Shown here: in pieces, positions 1 through 6,253 of the stretch
Layout: the number at the start of each line of letters is the position of its first letter
How positions within the stretch are numbered: position 1 is the first letter of the stretch
Source of the DNA: an uncultured Collinsella sp.
GTDB taxonomy: Bacteria > Actinomycetota > Coriobacteriia > Coriobacteriales > Coriobacteriaceae
Assembly (NCBI GenBank): GCA_958421035.1
Contig: CATZKS010000051.1
Span: 1-14,450, forward strand
Length of the DNA stretch: 14,450 bases
Reading direction: 5' to 3'
Made by a program: the position numbers and the translations under genes
The notes under the pieces: model-generated
The model's database searches: none
Told to the model about the DNA's origin: nothing
What the model saw: the letters and a program-made list of their open reading frames with translations, nothing else

Positions 1-1
1 C

Positions 2-937
2 GTCGAGGAAGTCCTCAATTATCTGGATGCCGAGGTGCTGAGCCCCGAGGCTGCTGCCCGTCAGCGTGTTGAGCTGCCTTGGAACGATGAGGTCGAGGAG
101 GCACGCAAGGCCGAGGCTGCGCTGGCAGACGAACGGGCGACCGCCGAGCGCCGTGCCGCTAACCTGACGGCTGCCGATGAGGCGGCGCTAGGCGGCGACG
201 TACTGGGCAGCCGTGCCTATGCCGAGGAACTGGCCGATCGCGAGGCCGAGGAAGCCGCCGCGCAGGCAGCAGAAGCCGAAGCCGCGGAAGCCGCCGAGTC
301 CGAGCTCGACGAATACGGCATCGCCATCGAGGGTGCCGGCCAGGAGACGGCTTTAGCTCAGGATGCCGCTGCGCCTGCCCCAACCGAGCCCTGCACTGCC
401 CGCGTTCTCGAGGTCGGCTGCGGCACGGGCTGCATTTCGCTCTCCCTTGCCTGGGAGCGCCGCGGCCACGTCACCTGCACTGCTACCGATATCGAGCCGC
501 GCGCCATCGACCTTGCTACCAAAAACCGCGACGCCCTCGGCCTCACGGCAGATGAGGTTGCCTTTAGCCTCACCAACCTGGTGAGTTCCATTCCCCGCGA
601 AGAGTGGGGCACCTTTGATGTGCTCGTCTCCAACCCACCTTACATCCCGACTGGCGTCATGCGCTCGCTGCCGCACGAGGTCAAGGACTTTGAGCCCGAC
701 CTGGCGCTCGAGGGCGGCGCCGACGGCCTCGATATCTTCCGCCGCCTGCTCAATGCGGCGCCTTACATGCTGCGCGCCGGCGGCCTGTTTGCCTGCGAGC
801 TCTACGAGGGCGCCCTCGATGCCGCGGCCGAGCTCTGTCGTCAAGCGGGTCTGTCGGACGTGCGCATCGTCCACGACCTCACCGATCGTCCCCGTATCGT
901 CCGAGCCATCGTCACCGAGCCCAAGCAGCGCCAGTAA
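2..937 (+). CDS. prmC: Release factor glutamine methyltransferase PrmC (HemK), 5'-truncated by the window edge
   Basis: PrmC uses S-adenosylmethionine to methylate the glutamine of the GGQ motif in release factors RF1 and RF2. The frame is already open at base 2. Its first residues (VEEVLNYLDAE) fit the stretch that follows the conserved RPETE motif, so the N-terminal domain and start lie upstream. SAM motif I (LEVGCGTG) is encoded at 407-430. The glutamine-binding NPPY motif is at 632-643, followed by an EPDLALEGGADGLDIFRRL segment typical of the family. Between VEEVL and motif I lie about 129 residues, where E. coli PrmC has about 10. This extra part is rich in Ala and Glu, low in complexity and probably helical. 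The family call is firm; the role of the insertion is unknown. Genes for prfA and prmC are often adjacent, so prfA may lie just upstream (inference). The GTG at 35 is internal and is not the true start. Confidence 0.93.
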   Translation, partial: VEEVLNYLDAEVLSPEAAARQRVELPWNDEVEEARKAEAALADERATAERRAANLTAADEAALGGDVLGSRAYAEELADREAEEAAAQAAEAEAAEAAESELDEYGIAIEGAGQETALAQDAAAPAPTEPCTARVLEVGCGTGCISLSLAWERRGHVTCTATDIEPRAIDLATKNRDALGLTADEVAFSLTNLVSSIPREEWGTFDVLVSNPPYIPTGVMRSLPHEVKDFEPDLALEGGADGLDIFRRLLNAAPYMLRAGGLFACELYEGALDAAAELCRQAGLSDVRIVHDLTDRPRIVRAIVTEPKQRQ

Positions 938-943
938 TATTTA

Positions 944-955
944 TTAACTGGTTAA
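944..955. repeat. Short inverted repeat overlapping the hicAB -35 box
   Basis: TTAAC (944-948) and GTTAA (951-955) are exact reverse complements with a 2-bp spacer, together forming TTAACTGGTTAA. The right arm overlaps the -35 hexamer. It could be a second binding site in the hicAB control region, but arms this short can arise by chance in AT-rich DNA. Confidence 0.35.
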
Positions 956-980
956 CAAAAATTATAAAGTAGTTTATAAT
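952..980 (+). promoter_or_regulatory. Sigma-70-type promoter of hicAB
   Basis: A -35 box TTAACA (952-957, five of six consensus bases) and a perfect -10 box TATAAT (975-980) are separated by exactly 17 bp. They sit in a short AT-rich gap between prmC and hicA. Transcription would start near 986-988, leaving a leader of about 20 nt before the hicA start codon. The promoter would let the toxin-antitoxin pair be expressed independently of prmC. Confidence 0.8.
961..980. repeat. Perfect inverted repeat over the -10 box, candidate HicB operator
   Basis: Two 8-bp arms, ATTATAAA (961-968) and TTTATAAT (973-980), are exact reverse complements separated by GTAG. The right arm contains the whole -10 box, so a dimeric protein bound here would block RNA polymerase. 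HicB antitoxins are known to repress their own promoters, and the downstream HicB has a C-terminal DNA-binding-like domain. The symmetry is seen directly; the operator role is inferred. Confidence 0.65.
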
Positions 981-1005
981 TAGGACGGCTGAAAGAGGTC
1001 GGCCC

Positions 1006-1191
1006 ATGCAACCTCCTACCTTTCGGGAAATCATTGCCCTACTCAAGCACGATGGATTCGTGAAGGTCGCGCAAGTCGGTAGTCATGCTAAGTATGTTTC
1101 TGGCGATCGTGTTGTCACCGTGAACGGCTCTGGTGGTGATCGACCAAAGAAGGGCACGTGGGCAAGTATTCGTCGCCAAGCTGGATGGTAG
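1006..1191 (+). CDS. hicA: HicA-family mRNA interferase toxin
   Basis: This 61-residue protein matches the size and pattern of HicA toxins, small double-stranded-RNA-binding-fold proteins that cleave mRNA and inhibit translation. The N-terminal helix FREIIALLKHDGF is followed by the family signature GSHAKY, in which H27 is the expected catalytic histidine. The C-terminal part (DRPKKGTWASIRRQAG) fits the usual end of the family. The ATG start has an AGAGGT ribosome site (994-999) at good spacing. The stop lies 11 bp before the hicB start, so the two genes form an operon with the toxin first, as is common for hicAB. The gene looks less GC-rich than its neighbours, consistent with acquisition by transfer (inference). 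The family call is strong; toxicity is assumed from the family. Confidence 0.87.
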   Translation: MQPPTFREIIALLKHDGFVKVAQVGSHAKYVSGDRVVTVNGSGGDRPKKGTWASIRRQAGW

Positions 1192-1202
1192 TTGGAGGCA
1201 AA

Positions 1203-1649
1203 ATGAGGCAGCGATTTACCTATGACTGCGTTCTCATAAAAGAAGACGACGGTTACTGCGCCAGCTTCCCGCAGCTTCCCGGCGCCTTTGCCGATGGCGA
1301 TACGCGCGAAGAAGCGATTACCCATGCCACCGAGGCGCTGATGGCGTTTTTGGCCGACGACCTCAACAACGGTTTGACTCCGGCAGGGTACGAACGCTCG
1401 GCCGAGGTCGTGGCCCTTTCAGTCGAAATCGACCACGAGGACGCTCGGGAAGCGGCGTGCCGAACATTTAAAGATGCAGCGCTGGACCTCAAAGTCTCCG
1501 CTCCGCGGATTACCGCGCTGGTCAAAGCCGGAAAACTCGATGTTGAACTCGTCGACGGCCGTCGGATGATAACGATAGACAGCATCGAGCGCTACGCCGC
1601 CCAAAGACGCCACGCCGGCAGGCCAAAGAAGTTCGTCGCAGTCCAATAA
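1203..1649 (+). CDS. hicB: HicB-family antitoxin with C-terminal DNA-binding domain
   Basis: HicB neutralises HicA by direct binding and usually represses the operon. The 148-residue product has the HicB partial RNase H-like domain at residues 5-55, including the signature DDGYCASFPQLPGAFADGDT followed by REEAITHATEAL. Residues 92-135 look like an excisionase/MerR-type helix-turn-helix (SAPRITALVKAGKL, then a basic wing ending ITIDSIERYAAQ). A basic tail follows, with a GRPKK motif at 139-143 resembling an AT-hook core. I chose ATG 1203 because GGAGG (1194-1198) precedes it. An in-frame GTG at 1158 would overlap hicA and lacks the family's N-terminal pattern. The DNA-binding half fits control of the inverted repeat at 961-980 (inference). 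Confidence 0.86.
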   Translation: MRQRFTYDCVLIKEDDGYCASFPQLPGAFADGDTREEAITHATEALMAFLADDLNNGLTPAGYERSAEVVALSVEIDHEDAREAACRTFKDAALDLKVSAPRITALVKAGKLDVELVDGRRMITIDSIERYAAQRRHAGRPKKFVAVQ

Positions 1650-1734
1650 CCCCCTCACTTTCACCGACTACTAGAGCCGCTCACCAAACCAACATGCGCT
1701 CTGGGCAAATAGGCTGAATGTTTCGTGCGAGAAT

Positions 1735-1773
1735 GCCCCTCAGTAAACAAACTTTCACCAGAGCGTAAGGGGC
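1735..1773 (+). promoter_or_regulatory. Inverted repeat that could mask the ribosome site of the Sua5-like gene
   Basis: In the gap 1650-1783 after hicB, GCCCCT (1735-1740) is the exact reverse complement of AGGGGC (1768-1773). The latter overlaps the only good ribosome-site candidate (AAGGGG) before ATG 1784. Pairing across a 27-nt loop would be weak, and a chance match is quite possible. I see no convincing promoter or intrinsic terminator in this gap. Confidence 0.25.
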
Positions 1774-1783
1774 TGGCATACAC

Positions 1784-2527
1784 ATGCAGACGGTCTATCG
1801 GGTATACGAGGGAACGCGCGAGCCGCATCGGCTCGCCGTCGAGCGCACGGCCGAGGTGCTCGGCTGCGGCGGACTGGCCTTGATCCCGACCGAGACCGTC
1901 TACGGTGTCGCCGTGGCAGTCAACGCCTTCTCGGACGCCGTACCCCAAGATACAAGCGAATTCCCATCGTGGCCGCGCGATCCGCAGGCTGTCGTCAATG
2001 GCGCCGCGGTCCCTGCGCTCGGTACCGGCTACCGCCGCATCTTTACCCTCAAGCAGCGCAAGCTCACCCAAACGGTCGCCTGGCTGGTTGATAATGCCGA
2101 AGCACTCGACCGCTATGGCGTGGATATCCCCGAAGAGGCTCGCGTACTCGCGCGACGATGCTGGCCGGGAGCCCTGACTATCGTGGTCAAGGCGGCCCCC
2201 TGCGTGCCGACCTTTATGCGCGCCGCCGACGACACGGTGGCACTTCGCGCTTCGGCCTCGCCCGTGGTGCAAGCGCTCATCCGCGCCTGCGGCAGCCCTC
2301 TTGCCTGCACCAGCGCCAACACGCATGGCGCGCCCGCGCCGGCAAGTTTTGTCACGGTGGAGGAGCGCATCCTGGAGGGGGTCGATGTTGCCGTCGACGC
2401 CGGCGAGACCCCGTGTCGCGACGCCTCGACCATCGTGTCGTTCCAGCACGGCGGGCTCCAGATCCTGCGCCAAGGCGCACTTCCCGCATCAGAGATCGAA
2501 CGGGTCCTGTCCGACCCGATGCAATAG
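1784..2527 (+). CDS. Sua5/YrdC-family L-threonylcarbamoyladenylate synthase
   Basis: This family makes threonylcarbamoyl-AMP from threonine, bicarbonate and ATP, the first step of t6A37 modification in ANN-decoding tRNAs. Family motifs are PTETVYG (residues 35-41), KQR (90-92), WPGALTIVV (127-135), TSAN (176-179) and the late STIV (215-218). The protein has 247 residues, nearer to TsaC/YwlC-type single-domain forms than to two-domain Sua5. It is unusual in two ways. The span from YG to the conserved Lys is about 49 residues, against about 18 in E. coli TsaC. The normally following Pro (K-x-R-P) is Lys93 here. It may still be the cell's only such enzyme, but the active-site neighbourhood is divergent. 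Proximity to prmC, interrupted only by hicAB, supports the assignment. Confidence 0.83.
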   Translation: MQTVYRVYEGTREPHRLAVERTAEVLGCGGLALIPTETVYGVAVAVNAFSDAVPQDTSEFPSWPRDPQAVVNGAAVPALGTGYRRIFTLKQRKLTQTVAWLVDNAEALDRYGVDIPEEARVLARRCWPGALTIVVKAAPCVPTFMRAADDTVALRASASPVVQALIRACGSPLACTSANTHGAPAPASFVTVEERILEGVDVAVDAGETPCRDASTIVSFQHGGLQILRQGALPASEIERVLSDPMQ

Positions 2528-2540
2528 AAAGGTGTAAGCG

Positions 2541-4082
2541 ATGTCGTTGAATCTGGGCAGCCTGGGCATGGAAGATGCCTCGTTTAACTTTGGCGGTTCC
2601 TACATCATGGCGCTCGACTGCGGCACCACCTCGGTACTTGCGACCATCGTCGACGAGTACGGCTGCATCGTCGCGCAGGCACGTCGTAGCGTCAAAACCA
2701 GCTTCCCGCGTCCCGGTTGGATAGAGCAAGACCCCATGGAGGTGCTTGCCAGCCAGATCGGCGTGATGATGGAGGTCCAGTTTAAGAGCGGCATCCATTC
2801 TGACCGCATCGCCGCCATCGGTATCTCCAACCAGCGCGAGACCACGGTGGTGTGGGACCGCATAAGCGGCCAACCCATCTATAACGCCATCGTGTGGCAA
2901 TGCCGTCGCACCGCACCTCTGATCGACGAGCTGGTCGAGCGGGGCGCAGAAGAGCTGGTGCGCTCCCGCACGGGACTCACGCTCGATCCGTATTTCTCGG
3001 CTTCCAAGGTGCAGTGGATCCTCGACAACGTCGACGGTGCGCGTGAGAGCGCGGCGGCGGGCGACCTCATGTTCGGCACCATCGACACCTGGCTCATCTA
3101 CAACCTCACCGGCAGTCAGGTCTTTGCCACCGACTACACCAATGCCAGCCGCACGGCGCTCTTTAATATCCATACGCTCGATTGGGACGACGACCTGCTG
3201 GCGCTCTTTGACGTTCCACGTTCCATGATGCCCGAGGTTCGTTGGAGCTCGGGCGACTACGGCCGCGTCGCGAGCGACATCATGACCAACATGCCGCCCA
3301 TCATGGGCGTGGCGGGCGATCAGCAGGCGTCGCTGTTCGGCCACTGCTGCTTCCATCCCGGCCAGACCAAAAACACCTATGGCACGGGTTGCTTTATGCT
3401 CATGAACACCGGCGACGAGGTCGTCGAATCCAAGAACGGTCTGGTCTCCACGATCGGTATCGCCGCGGACGGCAAGATCAGCTATGCGCTCGAGGGTTCT
3501 ATCTTTGCCGCCGGCTCAACCATGAACTGGCTGCGCAACAACATGGGTATCATCTCGAGTGTGAGCGAGTCCGCGCAACTCGCCGCTTCGATCAACGACA
3601 ACGAGGGCTGCTACTTCGTCCCCGCCTTCGCTGGCCTGGGCGCTCCCTGGTGGGACCCGCGTGCCCGCGGTATCGTGTGCGGCCTGACCGGTGCCTCGAG
3701 TCGCGCGACCATTGTGCGTGCGGCCTGCGAGTCCATGGCCTACCAGAGTTATGACGTGCTGCGCGCCATGGAGCAGGACGTGGGACTTTCGATTGAGCGC
3801 CTGTCCGTCGATGGCGGCGCCTCACGCAACGAGTTCATCATGCAATTCCAGGCCGACCTGCTGGATATCCCCGTGCTGCAATGCGAGACGGTGGAGACCA
3901 CGGCAATCGGTGCCGCGTACTTGGCGGGTCTTGCCGTCGGCTATTGGGAAGACCTGGAAGAACTGGAGCAAAATGCCCAGATCGTTAGGACCTTCCTTCC
4001 CTATATGTCCGCCGAGCGTCGCGAGCAAAACCTTGCGGGCTGGCGTGATGCAGTCAAGCGCTCGCTCAGTACCGCACAGTAG
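2541..4082 (+). CDS. glpK: Glycerol kinase
   Basis: GlpK phosphorylates glycerol with ATP to sn-glycerol-3-phosphate, feeding glycolysis and lipid synthesis. The 513-residue FGGY-family protein aligns over its whole length with E. coli GlpK: PGWIEQDPME, NQRETT, YNAIVWQCRR (glycerol-binding Arg/Glu in the NQRET region), DPYFSASKV (catalytic-cleft Tyr), DYTNASRT, VAGDQQA, NTYGTGCFMLMNTG and a late VDGGASRNEFIMQFQ. The N-terminal nucleotide signature is altered: ALDCGTTSVL (24-33) replaces ALDQGTTSSR. The loop before AGDQQA lacks both the Gly-rich fructose-bisphosphate loop of E. coli and the phosphorylatable His of many Firmicutes enzymes, so neither control is expected (inference). ATG 2541 follows AAAGGTG (2528-2534) with 6-nt spacing. 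It gives about 20 extra N-terminal residues; a later start is possible. The gene begins 13 bp after the Sua5-like gene, so co-transcription is likely. No glpF or glpD/O is nearby. Confidence 0.95.
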   Translation: MSLNLGSLGMEDASFNFGGSYIMALDCGTTSVLATIVDEYGCIVAQARRSVKTSFPRPGWIEQDPMEVLASQIGVMMEVQFKSGIHSDRIAAIGISNQRETTVVWDRISGQPIYNAIVWQCRRTAPLIDELVERGAEELVRSRTGLTLDPYFSASKVQWILDNVDGARESAAAGDLMFGTIDTWLIYNLTGSQVFATDYTNASRTALFNIHTLDWDDDLLALFDVPRSMMPEVRWSSGDYGRVASDIMTNMPPIMGVAGDQQASLFGHCCFHPGQTKNTYGTGCFMLMNTGDEVVESKNGLVSTIGIAADGKISYALEGSIFAAGSTMNWLRNNMGIISSVSESAQLAASINDNEGCYFVPAFAGLGAPWWDPRARGIVCGLTGASSRATIVRAACESMAYQSYDVLRAMEQDVGLSIERLSVDGGASRNEFIMQFQADLLDIPVLQCETVETTAIGAAYLAGLAVGYWEDLEELEQNAQIVRTFLPYMSAERREQNLAGWRDAVKRSLSTAQ

Positions 4083-4205
4083 GGCTGCGATGGGCTGCTC
4101 GATACAACAAACCGCTAAACTTATGCATGGCGTGCGGCGGCAACATTGCTGCGCGCCTTGTCAGCAAGGCCGTTTTGCGGCCGCAACGAAAGGGGCAATC
4201 AACCC

Positions 4206-4853
4206 ATGACCGTCACCTACGATACGTCCCGTGTGACGCTTGTCGATCACCCGCTCGTCCAGCACAAGCTGTCGATTCTGCGCGACAAAAACACCGGCAC
4301 CAACCAGTTCCGCCAGCTCGTGCGCGAACTCGCACTTTTTGACGGCTACGAGGCCATGCGCGACCTGCCCATGGAAGACGTCGAAGTCGAGACCCCCATC
4401 GCTACTGCCACGTTCAAACAGCTCGCCGGCAAGAAACTCGCCATCGTGCCCATCCTGCGTGCGGGCCTTGGCATGGTCGACGGCATCCTCGACCTGGTGC
4501 CCTCCGCTCGCGTGGGCCACATCGGCATGGAGCGCGACGAGGTCACCCACGAGCCGCACGAGTATTACTGCAAGATGCCCAAGGATATCGACCAGCGCAT
4601 CTGCCTGGTCGTCGACCCCATGCTCGCCACGGGCGGTTCGGCCGAGATGGCCATCAGCTACCTGCGCGAGCGCGGTGTCAAGGACATCCGCATGCTGTGC
4701 ATCGTCGCGGCCCCCGAGGGCCTCAAGTCACTGACTGAGAAGGATCCCGATGTGCATATCTATACTTGCGCCATCGACGACCATCTCAACGAGGCCGCCT
4801 ACATCGTTCCCGGCCTGGGCGACGCCGGCGACCGCATCTACGGCACGCTGTAA
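4206..4853 (+). CDS. upp: Uracil phosphoribosyltransferase
   Basis: Upp salvages uracil by joining it to PRPP to make UMP. The 215-residue product matches the usual length (208 in E. coli). It carries the hallmark regions: [17 protein letters not shown] at the N-terminus, [19 protein letters not shown], the PRPP loop [12 protein letters not shown] (from D137), and the uracil-binding C-terminus [16 protein letters not shown] 4206 is preferred because AAAGGGG (4189-4195) precedes it and the protein then begins like other Upp enzymes. The frame is open upstream to about 4146, but that part looks non-coding. The 123-bp gap after glpK includes a small GGCCG/CGGCC hairpin (4168-4182) without a T-run. 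I could not find a clear promoter there, so upp may be read from upstream or from a promoter I do not recognise. Confidence 0.96.
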   Translation: MTVTYDTSRVTLVDHPLVQHKLSILRDKNTGTNQFRQLVRELALFDGYEAMRDLPMEDVEVETPIATATFKQLAGKKLAIVPILRAGLGMVDGILDLVPSARVGHIGMERDEVTHEPHEYYCKMPKDIDQRICLVVDPMLATGGSAEMAISYLRERGVKDIRMLCIVAAPEGLKSLTEKDPDVHIYTCAIDDHLNEAAYIVPGLGDAGDRIYGTL

Positions 4854-4895
4854 TCTCTGGGCCATACCGGCTAACGTCGAAAATACGAAGAAATG

Positions 4896-4949
4896 GTGCG
4901 CGCGGGCGAGCAAAAGACGTCCACGCGCACTCCTGTTAACGGACGTTTT
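4896..4949 (+). terminator. Overlapping inverted repeats after upp, weak terminator candidate
   Basis: Two interleaved stems are visible. GTGCGCG (4896-4902) pairs with CGCGCAC (4924-4930). ACGTCC (4917-4922) pairs with GGACGT (4941-4946), followed by a short T-run ending at 4949. The arms interleave, so the RNA could form one stem, the other, or a pseudoknot. Loops of 18-21 nt make either one a weak terminator. This is the best candidate end for the upp transcript before the atp promoter. Confidence 0.3.
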
Positions 4950-4950
4950 G

Positions 4951-4960
4951 CCCTGCAGGG
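4951..4960. repeat. 10-bp perfect palindrome
   Basis: CCCTGCAGGG is self-complementary and lies in the 281-bp gene-free stretch 4854-5134. The rest of that stretch holds the interleaved repeats at 4896-4949, a weak near-repeat (CGTATTACC at 4972 and CGTATTAACC at 5023), a 6-bp hairpin at 5029-5047 without a T-run, and the putative atp promoter. No role for the palindrome is evident. Confidence 0.3.
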
Positions 4961-5045
4961 TTCGAGAAAAACGTATTACCGTACCTGCGGCATAAAGAAG
5001 GTCTTAAGAAAACGAACAGGTGCGTATTAACCGATGCTTTTTCGG

Positions 5046-5073
5046 TTGTACTTTAGCGATTGGCTCGTACAAT
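5046..5073 (+). promoter_or_regulatory. Putative promoter of the atp operon
   Basis: A -10-like TACAAT (5068-5073, five of six consensus bases) is preceded at 16 bp by TTGTAC (5046-5051), which matches only TTG of the -35 consensus. It lies in the gap between upp and the first atp gene and would give a leader of about 55 nt. It is the best promoter candidate in the gap. A 6-bp hairpin (AACCGA/TCGGTT, 5029-5047) overlaps its upstream edge. Confidence 0.5.
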
Positions 5074-5124
5074 AGTCACCAATGTTTGGCGGGAACTGTT
5101 CTGTGAGGCGTTAAAAAGGAAAGT

Positions 5125-5129
5125 GAGGA
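5125..5129 (+). promoter_or_regulatory. Ribosome-binding site that sets the start of the first atp-operon gene
   Basis: GAGGA lies 5 nt before GTG 5135. Competing starts are less likely: GTG 5123 has its purine run only about 2 nt away, and TTG 5060 lies upstream of the -10 box of the putative promoter. Confidence 0.5.
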
Positions 5130-5134
5130 CGCCA

Positions 5135-5446
5135 GTGTTTCAGATAGCCGATCTGCTCGCTATCGTTGCAGGCGCCATCGCGGGCGCAATTGCCTTCCTT
5201 CCCTTTGTCTTTACGCTCAAGCCGGTTCTTGACGATAAGCAGAATGCGGACATGCTCAAGGGTATGGTGAGTCTGGCGGTCTCGGCAATCGCGTTGCTTG
5301 TCTTTACCTTGGTTGTGTTTGTGTTGTTCGGAGAGGCATTTCGCATGTTCCTCCTGGGCGAGGCGATCGGCTTCGTGGCCTTTATGGCCGCCTGCGCGGT
5401 TCGCGTCGCCAAGGCGCTGCGAGATCCTCATGAGGTCGAAAGGTAA
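5135..5446 (+). CDS. Small membrane protein in the atpI position (ATP synthase protein I-like)
   Basis: The product is about 103 residues with three hydrophobic segments, roughly residues 4-27, 42-68 and 73-92, and a short charged C-terminal tail. AtpI proteins are small membrane proteins encoded first in many atp operons and are reported to assist c-ring assembly or Mg2+ supply. I do not see a diagnostic AtpI sequence motif, so the call rests on position, size and topology. The stop lies 3 bp before the atpB GTG, so the two are tightly linked and probably co-translated. GTG 5135 is chosen by its ribosome site and gives an N-terminus that runs straight into the first membrane segment. GTG 5123, adding four residues, is an alternative. 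Confidence 0.6.
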   Translation: MFQIADLLAIVAGAIAGAIAFLPFVFTLKPVLDDKQNADMLKGMVSLAVSAIALLVFTLVVFVLFGEAFRMFLLGEAIGFVAFMAACAVRVAKALRDPHEVER

Positions 5447-5449
5447 GTC

Positions 5450-6253
5450 GTGGAAATTTTTGAAAAGCTGCCTGATGAGATTAATCATCTGGTCAGCGAG
5501 TTCAGCTCCACCCCTGTCGTGGGCGATCTGAGCTGCGGCATCACGCAGTACTCGTTTTGGCTGATCGTCTCCACGATCGTGCTCCTGATCGTCCTGGCCG
5601 TGTTCAAGAAGAAGCAGACCCTGGTTCCCAAGGGCTTCTTCGTCAACGGTTTCGAGTACATCATCGAGTACGTCGAGAACGATATCGGCAAGGGTGTCGT
5701 GGGTGAGAACTGGAAGAAGCACTTCCCGTTCCTGTGCTCGCTTTTCCTGTTCATCCTGATCAATAACATGATCGGCCTGATCCCGGGAATGAAGCCCGGC
5801 ACCGGCGCAATCGGCTCCACCGCCGCACTCGCCATTTTCGCCTTCGTGTACTTCATCTACTACGGATGCAAGGCTCACGGCGTGATCGGCTACATCAAGA
5901 GCCTCGCCCCGCAGGGCGTGAGCTTCCCGATGAACGTGCTCGTGTGGGTCGTTGAGCTTTTCTCGACCTTCCTGCGCCTCATCACGCTTGCCGTCCGTCT
6001 GTTCTGCAACATGTTCGCAGGACACGTGGTCATGGGCTCGTTCGCCATCATGGCGAGCATGTTCATGCAGCCGCTGCTTCAGCAGGTTTCCGCGGCCCAC
6101 GCCGTCGGCGCCCTGCCTTCGCTGGCCTGGCTTGCCATCCTCATCCTGATCTATGCGATCGAGCTTGTGGTCGGCGCCATCCAGGCTTACGTCTTCACGG
6201 TCCTTACCGCCGTGTATGTCTCCGAGGCAGAGGAGGTCGCGGAGGAGGAGTAG
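5450..6253 (+). CDS. atpB: ATP synthase Fo subunit a
   Basis: Subunit a forms the two proton half-channels beside the c-ring. The 267-residue polytopic membrane protein has several hydrophobic helices. The key helix LRLITLAVRLFCNMFAGH contains the essential arginine R183 (E. coli R210). The last helix has IELVVGAIQAYVF. At the positions of E. coli E219 and H245 this protein has H192 and E238, the reciprocal arrangement known from mitochondrial and many bacterial enzymes. The usual RLFGN is RLFCN here. The C-terminus ends in an acidic tail (EAEEVAEEE). GTG 5450 follows AAAGGT (5439-5444), and the start is 3 bp after the preceding stop. The call is secure. Confidence 0.96.
   Translation: MEIFEKLPDEINHLVSEFSSTPVVGDLSCGITQYSFWLIVSTIVLLIVLAVFKKKQTLVPKGFFVNGFEYIIEYVENDIGKGVVGENWKKHFPFLCSLFLFILINNMIGLIPGMKPGTGAIGSTAALAIFAFVYFIYYGCKAHGVIGYIKSLAPQGVSFPMNVLVWVVELFSTFLRLITLAVRLFCNMFAGHVVMGSFAIMASMFMQPLLQQVSAAHAVGALPSLAWLAILILIYAIELVVGAIQAYVFTVLTAVYVSEAEEVAEEE

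Noticed and set aside
1158..1202. Upstream GTG start for hicB
   Set aside because: It would overlap the hicA 3' end by 34 nt and add residues not seen in HicB. ATG 1203 has a GGAGG site just before it.
4168..4182. GGCCG/CGGCC hairpin before upp as terminator or riboswitch
   Set aside because: Five base pairs with no T-run and no recognisable aptamer; it may be chance in GC-rich DNA.
4146..4205. Upstream start extending upp by 20 residues
   Set aside because: The added residues are not Upp-like, and AAAGGGG at 4189-4195 points to ATG 4206.
5029..5047. AACCGA/TCGGTT hairpin as intrinsic terminator
   Set aside because: The stem is only 6 bp and no T-run follows it; it overlaps the upstream edge of the putative atp promoter.
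5060..5134. TTG 5060 as start of the atpI-position gene
   Set aside because: The putative -10 box (5068-5073) lies downstream of this TTG, so a transcript from that promoter would not contain it. GTG 5135 has a GAGGA site.
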